NCBI RefSeq assembly: GCF_033807715.1
Contig: NC_084606.1
Location: 40,550,650 to 40,614,649, forward strand
Length of the DNA: 64,000 nucleotides
DNA from: Cololabis saira
Taxonomy: Eukaryota > Chordata > Actinopteri > Beloniformes > Belonidae
Direction of reading: 5' to 3'
The notes beneath the pieces were generated by a model that had not been told where the DNA came from, made no database searches, and saw only the letters and a list, made by a program, of their open reading frames with translations. Shown here in pieces: positions 48,401 to 58,200 of the stretch. Each line of letters begins with the position of its first letter. Position 1 is the stretch's first letter. A program made the translations under genes and the position numbers.

Positions 48401-51203
48401 ACGACTTATGGATCGTGTCCTTGCTGGGTTGCAGTGGGAGACGTGCTTAGTGTACCTGGACGACATTATAGTTCTGGGGCGGGATGCTACTGAAATGAGG
48501 GAGCGTCTTAGTCAAGTGTTCACCAGGCTACGTGAAGCCAATCTCAAGCTGAAGCCATCCAAATGTTGCCTGTTCCGGGAGCAGGTGATTTATCTGGGGC
48601 ACATCGTTTCTGCTAGGGGCATCGCCACAGACCCTCAAAAGATCCAGAAGGTGGTTGAGTGGCCGACACCCCGAAATATCTCAGAGGTACGTCAGTTCGT
48701 CGGCTTGGCTTCCTATTACAGACGTTTCGTGCAGGATTTCGCCACGCTCGCCAAACCGCTCCATGAGCTTACCAAAAAGTATGCACGCTTCGACTGGACA
48801 GATGAGTGCCAGGCGGCGTTCGAGGCATTGAAGAGTCGGCTGACATCAGCGCCTGTGCTAGGCTATCCCCTCGATATTGGCGAGTTGTTCCTCGACACCG
48901 ACGCTAGCGATTGGGGAATCGGAGCAGTCCTCTCCCAAATGCAAGGGGGCGAGGAGAGGGTCCTAGCCTATGGGAGCAGACGGCTGTCAGCTACGGAGCA
49001 GAACTACTGCACTACCAGACGTGAGCTCCTGGCGGGGGTGGAGTTCACTTCGCACTTCCGGCAGTACCTGCTGGGGAAGCCGTTCACCCTCCGGACTGAC
49101 CACAGCAGCCTGCGGTGGTTGACCAGACTGAAAGAGCCAGAGGGCCAACTTGCTCGCTGGCTGGAAAAACTGGCAGAGTACGATTTCCAGGTGATCCATC
49201 GCCCAGGAAGACACCACCAGAATGCTGACGCACTTTCCAGGAGGCCGTGCCGGGAGTCTTGTCCATGTACGGTGCCAGAGCCTAACCTAAGTGCCCAGTG
49301 GCAACATAAAGCGGTGCAGTGCAGCCTAGATGACACCATAACTTTTACGGAGCAACCTCCAGTGGGGGTGGTGGAGCCTGATGACTGCTGTGGGGGCCGT
49401 TTAACATCCAACCCAGAGCTCCCTCTAGTGGGGGTAGAGGACAACTCCAGTGACGACGGCGGTGGCTGTGCTTTCACCCATCCCAGCATCCACCGGGTGA
49501 GTGAACCACCCGACGACAGCCTGTTCTGTGGCTGGACCCAAGAACAGTTAAAGGACGCCCAACTAACTGACCCGGACATAGCGCCTGTGAGAGAGTGGAT
49601 GGACGCAGGGGCCCGACCGTCGTGGACTGACGTAGCACCCTGCAGTCCAGCTACCAAAGCTTACTGGGCACAATGGAAACGACTTTATCAGAAAGATGGA
49701 GCTTTACTGAGGAAATTTTATTGCACAGAAGGCAAAGTGTTCTACCCCCAGATCCTGCTGCCCCGCCTGTACCGTGCTCCTGTGATGGAGCAGATGCATG
49801 ACGGCCCAGTCGGTGGTCACTTTGGGGTAGAGAGGACTCTTGCACGCCTTAAGACCAGGTATTTCTGGTACAATATGAAGGACGATGTCACACTGTGGTG
49901 CCGCACCTGCACCAGTTGTGCTGCAAAGGCTCGCCCGAAGAAAACCCCTCAGGCTGCTATGGGCACAGTGCGGGTCGGTGCTCCCATGGAGAGGATTGCA
50001 GTTGACATAATGGGACCCCTAAACGAGACAGACAGACATAACCGCTACATACTAGTGGTACAGGACTATTTCAGTAAATGGGTAGAGGCATACCCTGTCC
50101 CCAACGAGCAGGCAACAACGGTGGCCGAAAAGATTGCCTCAGAGTGGGTGTGTCGGTACGGAGCCCCACAGTGCCTGCACAGTGACCAGGGCACAAATTT
50201 TGAATCAGCTGTGTTTCAGGGCATGTGTGAGCTTCTGGGGATTGACAAGACAAGAACAACACCATTTCATCCCCAGTCCGACGGACAAGTGGAGCGCTTT
50301 AACGCCACTCTACAGAAGATCTTGGCCACCACTGCTGAACGTTGCCACTGGGACTGGGATGTCATGATCCCTTATGCAGTGATGGCCTATCGGGCAACTA
50401 AACACAGCTCCACAGGCCTGACGCCCAACATGATGCTCTTTGGGAGGGAGATAACTGAGCCAGTCGACCTGGTTGCTGGTCTGCCCCCTGATATCGTCAA
50501 CTTAAGCACCCAGCCACAGTATGTCCAACAGCTCAGGGAACGGCTGGAGCTCTCACACCAGTTAGCGCGGGAGGCGCTGGGGAAATCTGTTGAACGGGCC
50601 AAACGACAGTACAACAAAAATATCTGTCAAATCCAACACAAAGTCGGCGATGCAGTTTGGTACCTGATAAAAGGAACCAAGAGGGTGAAAAACAAAGTAA
50701 GGAAGTTCTTACCGTCCTACGAAGGTCCCTACTTTGTCGTGGGATTGCTGGACGACCTGGTCTACAGGATTAAAAAGAGTCAGAGGGCAAAGACTAAAGT
50801 GGTGCACCATGACAAGCTCAAGCCTTACCATTCAAGGACCCTGCTGGACAGCAGTTGGGTGCTCCAAGACGCTGATACCTGGACATCAGTGGAGGTGTCG
50901 CCACCCCCACTAGACTCTGGCTCCGTCACCGCAGACATCGGCCCCTCCAACCTAGGGGACACCTCATCGGAACCCGAGGATGCAGCCCTGGAGGCCCTTC
51001 CAGGTCTCTTCTCCTCATCACCGGGTCAGCCTGGCTGCAGCCAGTCGCCTGACCATCCTTCTCATCCTCAACTGGATGAGGCTGAACCTCAATCTCTTGC
51101 CGTGGGACGAAGTCATCGTCCTCCCTTTAACCTTTTGCCCATTCAGAGACCCCAGCGACGTCGCAGGTCACCAGACAGGTTTGGTGACTGGGTTGATCAC
51201 TGA
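45435..51203 (+). CDS. Gag-Pol polyprotein of a Ty3/gypsy retrotransposon
   Basis: 1,922 residues in a single frame, with no gag-pol frameshift. Residues about 1-250 form a low-complexity N-terminal region with repeated NPF motifs. About 265-440 is the Gag capsid-like domain. C507, C510, H515 and C520 form a CCHC knuckle. The protease has D571-S572-G573. Reverse transcriptase spans about 860-1060, with YLDD at 1007-1010. RNase H spans about 1120-1270 (first Asp 1154). The integrase has an HHCC finger (about 1455-1495) and a DD35E triad D1524, D1584, E1620. A C-terminal GPY/F-type module lies near 1735-1800, then a Pro/Ser-rich tail. Domain order (RT-RH before IN) is that of Ty3/gypsy. The ATG at 45435 lies 90 bases after the primer site and is the first good start. 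All catalytic residues that I checked are intact. Confidence 0.96.
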   Translation: MAAHGDYALKRHVELTGPNVSTNPFLTDIRETFGADMEPVGPAGGRYGGSGESTNPFSAEMELTTGATELTAAGAAAGPRTPLCNGAWPPTPPSSVPANPFLTPTRRESAAGSESMFPPQYSDDGPRNMASTPAAAVPYGMNNSFNQTFDRQPANPFTSVNKDYVAINATSSPAHVSVPQPAVSPFTPRMPQPVKHSYQDQARGYNSAPCYDTQLPRGREPGLCGCGQSSGREAEPAPQRFSSRAVRGGDCMDSSDDEQSEVRERIPTLRPGRFDGSGSWKDFLYMFESCAKANHWSEKTMAMQLRFSLTGAAGAIVHKNPRSARWSYQRILDEVDAAYGPCSEHAAAIGIELRQRVRGPSEALHSLRDDIFEKVSIVYANRAEREQDAISVEIFTNALADAEVVQRLLEEQPRTLARAYEIAHRYETTRRAARAVTQLMQTGQRGSAERRARAAAVRENTSVMVCDQPVGVAAGSIDPQGRKPRFHQQWQPKKDRYEGMNSAEVVCHNCSGLGHIQRNCPSPRRPKQRNPSISWTPAPDRDEVVTCTTSQEGEMSVKIRIHGLEICALLDSGARRNVLPLHHLDSIPVESRSPIQPSVAQVLQGIGPEGLAVIGEVTLPVHAGSRVTNVNFIVADTAENTEVILGHPFLRQARAHLDYGRREITLFGEKVTRFNPNHQPEVHIVRVARTTLLESGCEYVVPGTARLRHAADGDMMLSPTKGFIERHRVLVARVVVRTQQSTNIPIRVFNPGTAPVTLKKGAVAGLLQSAKVVEEVELQSPGVSTLSEPVNSVSVSVPSHLQSMYAESCASLSEGDRGRMAHLLQSYGDVFSTGPTDLGRTSLVQHDILTTPGPPVKQPPRRMASDKQLAADQQVQQSLESGVAQPSNSSWAAPIVMVRRKDQSPRLCVDYRPLNERTIKDAYPLPRIQDTLDTLSTAKYFSTLDLTSGYWQVEMTPRARKAAAFCTRKGLFEWNVMPFGLCNAPATFQRLMDRVLAGLQWETCLVYLDDIIVLGRDATEMRERLSQVFTRLREANLKLKPSKCCLFREQVIYLGHIVSARGIATDPQKIQKVVEWPTPRNISEVRQFVGLASYYRRFVQDFATLAKPLHELTKKYARFDWTDECQAAFEALKSRLTSAPVLGYPLDIGELFLDTDASDWGIGAVLSQMQGGEERVLAYGSRRLSATEQNYCTTRRELLAGVEFTSHFRQYLLGKPFTLRTDHSSLRWLTRLKEPEGQLARWLEKLAEYDFQVIHRPGRHHQNADALSRRPCRESCPCTVPEPNLSAQWQHKAVQCSLDDTITFTEQPPVGVVEPDDCCGGRLTSNPELPLVGVEDNSSDDGGGCAFTHPSIHRVSEPPDDSLFCGWTQEQLKDAQLTDPDIAPVREWMDAGARPSWTDVAPCSPATKAYWAQWKRLYQKDGALLRKFYCTEGKVFYPQILLPRLYRAPVMEQMHDGPVGGHFGVERTLARLKTRYFWYNMKDDVTLWCRTCTSCAAKARPKKTPQAAMGTVRVGAPMERIAVDIMGPLNETDRHNRYILVVQDYFSKWVEAYPVPNEQATTVAEKIASEWVCRYGAPQCLHSDQGTNFESAVFQGMCELLGIDKTRTTPFHPQSDGQVERFNATLQKILATTAERCHWDWDVMIPYAVMAYRATKHSSTGLTPNMMLFGREITEPVDLVAGLPPDIVNLSTQPQYVQQLRERLELSHQLAREALGKSVERAKRQYNKNICQIQHKVGDAVWYLIKGTKRVKNKVRKFLPSYEGPYFVVGLLDDLVYRIKKSQRAKTKVVHHDKLKPYHSRTLLDSSWVLQDADTWTSVEVSPPPLDSGSVTADIGPSNLGDTSSEPEDAALEALPGLFSSSPGQPGCSQSPDHPSHPQLDEAEPQSLAVGRSHRPPFNLLPIQRPQRRRRSPDRFGDWVDH

Positions 51204-51916
51204 ACACGATGGGGATACAACTTGTCCTGAGGTGGGGTTGTAGGCAGATCGCTGCCCTCCTCAGTTATATAAAAAGAGTTCCAGCAAAAAAAAAAAAAGA
51301 AGAAAAAAAAGAGTTCCAGCAAAAAGAAAAAAAAAGAGTTCCAGAAATGATGCGATTTGTGAATGTTCTGTAAAGTTTGCACAATTTTGTATATTTTTAT
51401 GGGCCTGTTTAGTTGAATTACTAGAGTGAGTAATTTGGACACTGTTTAGCTGTATATTATGGTCTTGGTACCCTGCATATTTTAGTTACTGTTGATTTCA
51501 ATATAGACGTACAAGGACAAAAAGGGAGCATTTAATTTATTTATATGTGTGTTATCCTGATTTACCCCCTTTCCGAGCCTGTTGTCTTGAGAGTAATGTC
51601 ACACCAGACTTGATTTAAGTTGTTAAGAATCACCCCTTTTATTTATTTACTTTATTTTCTTTAGTATCTATATACTGGAGATATTTGCAGATGTTTGTGA
51701 ACAAGAGAAGGATATGCAGTATGCTTTCATGGACATTATATGGACATTGCTTTTGCCTGAAATTGTTTTGCCACAAGAGGAGAACTCATTTTAAGACTGT
51801 GGTAATCAAGGGTGCTATGTGGCATGTTTTCATTTATGATGTCTTGTGTTTACCTTCCTAGGAGTAACGTGCTGGAGTGATGTTAAGGGTTTAATCATCA
51901 TCCAGAGTGGGGGTAG
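51204..51916 (+). other. Non-coding region between pol and the 3' LTR
   Basis: No env-like frame is seen. It has short GAGTTCCAGCAAAAA repeats at 51272-51345 and ends in the purine tract CAGAGTGGGGGTAG (51903-51916) that should prime plus-strand DNA. Confidence 0.8.
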
Positions 51917-52282
51917 TGTTACCGGCCAGCCCGGTCCGCTTTAAGGCGGTGTCTGTGTTTGGGTGTGTGTGTGTGACGTGTGGGTGCGGAGGAGAGAGAG
52001 TGAGATGCAGGTGTGCGCGTGTGTAAGACCGGTCCACGCTTTAGTTACTTTTTCTGTGTCCTCCGTTAATTTCAGTCGTCGGCCCTGTTTTGTTTGCTCT
52101 TGTTTTTATAATAAATGTGCGAGGTTGCACGACAGTATTTTTCCTCCGTCCCTTTTTTTTCCCACTTTCCCCGGACTCCTAGACGACGCCGGTTACCAGC
52201 AGCGAGCCAGAAACCGTGTTAGAATTCCAGCTCTCCCAACTACGGTTCGGAGATAGGACTGGGAAAGGAGGAAAAGGTAACA
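51917..52282 (+). repeat. 3' LTR of the gypsy element
   Basis: 366 bp, matching the 5' LTR over its whole length by eye. Confidence 0.97.
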
Positions 52283-55200
52283 CCTGGCTTTACTTCAGCC
52301 AAATGAAAGAAAAGAGGAGAAAATTGCACTTCAGCCAGGGATAAAAAGCTGCAGAAATACTGCATTAAAATGCCTCCAACTTGTCTAAAATGACATTTAA
52401 AAATCTAAAAATGATCAAAATGGCTTAGCAATGATGGGGCCCTCCTTTTGCATATTTTTTGACTGGCTTTACTCCACCAGAATACAAAATATCAGCAGAA
52501 AAGAGGGGGAAATGCAGTGTCGTCTGCCCGGGAGAAGTTTCTTCTTTTGGCCACAAGATGGAGGCAGAGCTTCATGGATGAATTTAGCTGCACTCAGTTG
52601 GAACTTTGAAAACTTTCTAAGTGGTTTGGTGAGTCCAATAATGAAAGGAGTCACTCTTTCAATAGCTTGCCTTAAAAAAATCAGAAGGTAAAACAGTGTT
52701 TTCACAGAAATCCGCTTTTTAGCTGTTTCTCAGCCAGAAACGATCATTTTGAACCTGAAACACAGGTAGTGGTTTGGTGAGTCCAATAATGAAAGGAGTC
52801 ACTCAAATCAACTATATAGACTCCTTCCTTCAATTTTCTGACGTTTTCAATAGCTTGCCTTAAAGAATCAGAAGGTAAAACAGTGTTTTCACAAAAACCC
52901 GCTTTTTAGCTGTTTCTTAGCGATAAATTATCATTTTGAACCTGAAACACAGGTAAGTGGTTTGGTGAGTCCAATAATGAAAGGAGTAACTCAAAACAAC
53001 TATATAGACTCCCTCCTTCAATTTTCTGACGTTTTCAATAGCTTGCCTTAAAAATCAGAAGGTAAAACATTGTTTTCACAGAAATCCGCTTTTTAGCTGT
53101 ATCTCAGCCAGAAACGATCATTTTGAACCTGGATCACAGGTACTTACCTGTAGTTAGTTTGTTTGGTGAGTCCAATAATGAAAGGAGTAACTCAAAACAA
53201 CTATATAGACTCCCTCCTTCAATTTTCTGACGTTTTGAATAGCTTGCCTTAAAAATCAGAAGGTAAAACAGTGTTATCACAGAAATCCGCTTTTTGGCTG
53301 TTTGTCAGCGAGAAACAGTCCTTTTGAACCTGAAACACGGGTAAGTGGTTTGGTGAGTTCAATAATGAAAGGAGTCACTCAAATCAACTATATAGACTCC
53401 CTCCTTCAATTTTCTGACGTTTTCAATAGCTTGCCTTAAAAAATCAAAAGGTAAAACAGTGTTATCAAAGAAATCCGCTTTTTAGCTGTTTCTAAGCGAG
53501 AAACGATCATTTTGAAACTGAAAGATAGGTTAGTGGTTTGGTGAGTCCAATAATGAAGGGAGTCACTCAAATCAACTATATAGACTCCCTCCTTCAATTT
53601 TCTGATGTTTTCAATAGCTTGCCTTAAAAAATCAGAAGGCAAAACAGTGTTTTCACAGAAATCCGCTTTTTGGCTGTTTGTCAGCGAGAAGGAGTCATTT
53701 TGAACCTGAAACACAGGTAAGTGGTTTGGTGAGTCCCATAATGAAAGGAGTCACTCAAACCAACAACATAGACTCCCTCCTTCAATAATGTGACATTTTC
53801 AATAGCTTACCTTAAAAAATCAGAAGGTAAAACACTGTTATCAAAGAAATCCGCTTTCTGGCTGTTTCTCAGCGAGAAACGATCATTTTGAACCTGAAAC
53901 ACAGGTAAGTTGTTTGGTGAGTCCAATAATGAAAGGAGTCACTCAAATCAACTATATAGACTCCCTCCTTCAATTTTCTGACGTTTTCAATAGTTTGCCT
54001 TAAAAAATCTGAAGGTAAAACAGTCTTATCACAGAAATCCGCTTTTTGGCTGTTTCTCAGCGAGAAGGAGTCCTTTTGAACCTGAAACACAGGTCAGTGG
54101 TTTGGTGAGTCCCATATTGAAAGGAGTCACTCAAATCAACAACATAGACTCCCTCCTTCAATAATCTGACATTTTCAATAGCTTACCTTAAAAAATGAGA
54201 AGGTAAAACACTGTTATCACAGAAATCTGCTTTCTGGCTGTTTCTCAGCGAGAAACAGTCATTTTGAACCTGAGACACAGGTAAGTGGTTTGGTGAATCC
54301 AATAATGAAAGAAGTCACTCAAATCAACTATATAGACTCCCTCCTTCAATTTCCTGACGTTTTCAATAGCTTGCCTTAAAAAATCAGAAGGTAAAACAGT
54401 CTTATCACAGAAATCCGCTTTTTGGCTGTTTCTCAGCGAGAAGGAGTCCTTTTGAACCTGAAACACAGGTCAGTGGTTTGGTGAGTCCCATATTGAAAGG
54501 AGTCACTCAAATCAACAACATAGACTCCCTCCTTCAATAATCTGACATTTTCAATAGCTTACCTTAAAAAATGAGAAGGTAAAACACTGTTATCACAGAA
54601 ATCCGCTTTCTGGCTGTTTCTCAGCGAGAAACAGTCATTTTGAACCTGAGACACAGGTAAGTGGTTTGGTGAATCCAATAATGAAAGAAGTCACTCAAAT
54701 CAACTATATAGACTCCCTCCTTCAATTTCCTGACGTTTTCAATAGTTTGCCTTAAAAAATCAGAAGGTAAAACAATGTTATTACAGAAATCCGCTTTTTT
54801 GCTGTTTCTCAGCGAGAAGGAGTCATTTTGAACCTGAAACACAGGTCAGTGGTTTGGTGAGTCCCATATTGAAAGGAGTCACTCAAATCAACAACATAGA
54901 CTCCCTCCTTCAATAATCTGACATTTTCAATAGCTTACCTTAAAAAATGAGAAGGTAAAACACTGTTATCACAGAAATCCGCTTTCTGGCTGTTTCTCAG
55001 CGAGAAACAGTCATTTTGAACCTGAGACACAGGTAAGTGGTTTGGTGAATCCAATAATGAAAGAAGTCACTCAAATCAACTATATAGACTCCCTCCTTCA
55101 ATTTCCTGACGTTTTCAATAGCTTGCCTTAAAAAATCAGAAGGTAAAACAATGTTATTACAGAAATCCGCTTTTTTGCTGTTTCTCAGCGAGAAGGAGTC

Positions 55201-58200
55201 ATTTTGAACCTGAAACACAGGTTAGTGGTTTGGTGAGTCCCATAATGAAAGGAGTCACTCAATTCAACTATATAGGCTCCCTCCTTCAATTTTCTGACGT
55301 TTTCAATAGTTTGCCTTAAAAAATCTGAAGGTAAAACAGTCTTATCACAGAAATCCGCTTTCTGGCAGTTTCTCAGCGAGAAACGATCATTTTGAACCTG
55401 AATAACAGGTTAGTGGTTTGGTGAGTCCAATAATGAAAGGAGTCACTCAAATCAACAATATAGACTCCCTCCTTCAATAATCTGACATTTTCAATAGCTT
55501 ACCTTAAAAAATCAGAAGGTAAAAATGTGTTATCACAGAAATCCGCTGTTTCTCAGCGAGAAACAGTCATTTTGAACGTGAAACACAGGTAAGTGGTTTG
55601 CTGAGTCCAATAATGAAAGGAGTCACTCAAATCAACTATATAGACTCCCTCCTTCAATTTTCTGACGTTTTCAATAGCTTGCCTTAAAAATCAGAAGGTA
55701 AAACAGTGTTATCACAGAAATCCGCTTTTTGGCTGTTTCTCAGCGAGAAACAGTTATTTTGAACCTGAAACACAGGTCTGTGCCCATTACCGGGAGCGCA
55801 TCACTGCGCCGTGCTGCGCCGTGCTGCGCCGTGCTGTGGACAAAATGAGGTACTGCACATTCGCCTAAAAGGCAGAATGACAGCATTAAAATGTCTCCAA
55901 CTGCTCTGAAATAAAGTGTAAAAATCTGAAAATAAACACAATTCCTTCACAAAAATGGGCTTTGTCTTTTGAGCATTTTTTGCCTTCATTTGCTTCAGCC
56001 AAATTAGAAACATGAGAAGAAAAGAGGGGAAAATCTCACTCCAGACTCAGCCAAAAAAAGCAGCCGAAATACCGCATTAAAATTGCTCAAACTTGACTAA
56101 AATCACAATCTAAAAATCTAAAAATGATCAAAATGGCTTAGCAATGATGCGGCCTGCCTTTTGCACATGTTTTCCCTGGCTTTACTTCAGCCAAATGAAA
56201 GAAAAGAGGAGAAAATTGCACTTCAGCCAGGGTTAAAAAGCAGCAGAAATACTGCATTAAAATGCCTCCAACTTGTCTAAAATGACATTTAAAAATCTAA
56301 AAATGATCAAAATGGCTTAGCAATGATGGGGCCCTCCTTTTGCATATTTTTTGACTGGCTTTACTCCACCAGAATTCAAAATATCAGCAGAAAAGAGGGG
56401 GAAATTGCAGTGTCGTCTGCCCGGGAGAAGTTTCTTCTTTTGGCCACAAGATGGAGGCAGAGCTCCATGGATGAATTTAGCTGCACTCAGTTGGAACTTT
56501 GAAAACTTTCTAAGTGGTTTGGTGAGTCCAATAATGAAAGGAGTCACTCTTTCAATAGCTTGCCTTAAAAAAATCAGAAGGTAAAACAGTGTTATCACAG
56601 AAATCCGCTTTTTGGCTGTTTCTCAGCGAGAAACAGTTATTTTGAACCTGAAACACAGGTCTGTGCCCATTACCGGGAGCGCATCACTGCGCCGTGCTGC
56701 GCCGTGCTGCGCCGTGCTGTGGACAAAATGAGGTACTGCACATTCGCCTAAAAGGCAGAATGACAGCATTAAAATGTCTCCAACTGCTCTGAAATAAAGT
56801 GTAAAAATCTGAAAATAAACACAATTCCTTCACAAAAATGGGCTTTGTCTTTTGAGCATTTTTTGCCTTCATTTGCTTCAGCCAAATTAGAAACATGAGA
56901 AGAAAAGAGTGGAAAATCACACTCCAGACTCAGCCAAAAAAAGCAGCCGAAATGCCGCATTAAAATTGCTCAAACTTGACTAAAATCACAATCTAAAAAT
57001 CTAAAAATGATCAAAATGGCTTAGCAATGATGCGGCCTGCCTTTTGCACATGTTTTCCCTGGCTTTACTTCAGTCAAATGAAAGAAAAGAGGAGAAAATT
57101 GCACTTCAGCCAGGGTTAAAAAGCAGCAGAAATACTGCATTAAAATGCCTCCAACTTGTCTAAAATGACATTTAAAAATCTAAAAATGATCAAAATGGCT
57201 TAGCAATGATGGGGCCCTCCTTTTGCATATTTTTTGACCTGCTTTACTCCACCAGAATTCAAAATATCAGCAGAAAAGAGGGGGAAATTGCAGTGTCGTC
57301 TGCCCGGGAGAAGTTTCTTCTTTTGGCCACAAGATGGAGGCAGAGCTCCATGGATGAATTTAGCTGCACTCAGTTGGAACTTTGAAAACTTTCTAAGTGG
57401 TTTGGTGAGTCCAATAATGAAAGGAGTCACTCTTTCAATAGCTTGCCTTAAAAAATCAGAAGGTAAAACAGTGTTTTCACAGAAATACGCTTTTTAGCTG
57501 TTTCTTACCAAGAAATTATCATTTTGAACCTGAAACACAGGTAAGTGGTTTGGTGAGTCCAATAATGAAAGGAGTCACTCAAATCAACGACTCCCTCCTT
57601 CAATTCTCTGACGTTTTCAATAGCTTGCCTTAAAAATCAGAAGGTAAAACAGTGTTATCACAGAAATCCGCTTTTTTTGGCTGTTTCTCAGCGAGAAACA
57701 GTTATTTTGAACCTGAAGCACAGGTCTGTCCCCCCCATCTGCCCATTACCGGGAGCGCATCACTGCGCCGTGCTGTGGACAAAATGAGGTACTGCACATT
57801 CGCCTAAAAGGAAGAATGACAGCATTAAAATGTCTCCAACTACTCTGAAATAAAGTGTAAAAATCTGAAAATAAACACAATTCCTTCACAAAAATGGGCT
57901 TTGTCTTTTGAGAATTTTTTGCCTTCATTTGCTTCAGCCAAATTAGAAGCATGAGAAGAAAAGAGGGGAAAATCTCACTCCAGACTCAGCCAAAAAAAGC
58001 AGCCGAAATACCGCATTAAAATTGCTCAAACTTGACTAAAATCACAATCTAAAAATCTAAAAATGATCAAAATGGCTTAGCAATGATGCGGCCTGCCTTT
58101 TGCACATGTTTTCCCTGGCTTTACTTCAGCCAAATGAAAGAAAAGAGGAGAAAATTGCACTTCAGCCAGGGATAAAAAGCAGCAGAAATACGGCATTAAA

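Larger units (their letters stand above)
44960..52282 (+). mobile_element. Complete Ty3/gypsy LTR retrotransposon, 7,323 bp
   Basis: LTRs at 44960-45325 and 51917-52282 (366 bp each, no difference seen by eye) begin TGTTACC and end GGTAACA. The 4-bp target duplication CCTG is at 44956-44959 and 52283-52286. The primer site TGGGGGCTCGTCCGGGAT (45327-45344) is the classic tRNA-Pro type. One gag-pol frame and a purine tract before the 3' LTR complete it. All parts needed for autonomous movement appear present. No env-like frame follows pol. Confidence 0.97.

Noticed and set aside
46066..50617. Secondary frames on both strands inside the gypsy gag-pol
   Set aside because: They are shadows of the single long coding frame, without independent motifs.
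51204..51916. env gene in the gypsy element
   Set aside because: No open frame of useful length, signal peptide or membrane segment lies between pol and the 3' LTR.
36503..57430. Repeated 76-87-residue frames on both strands in the 770-bp block
   Set aside because: The same bases are open on both strands with no family resemblance. They are repeat artefacts.
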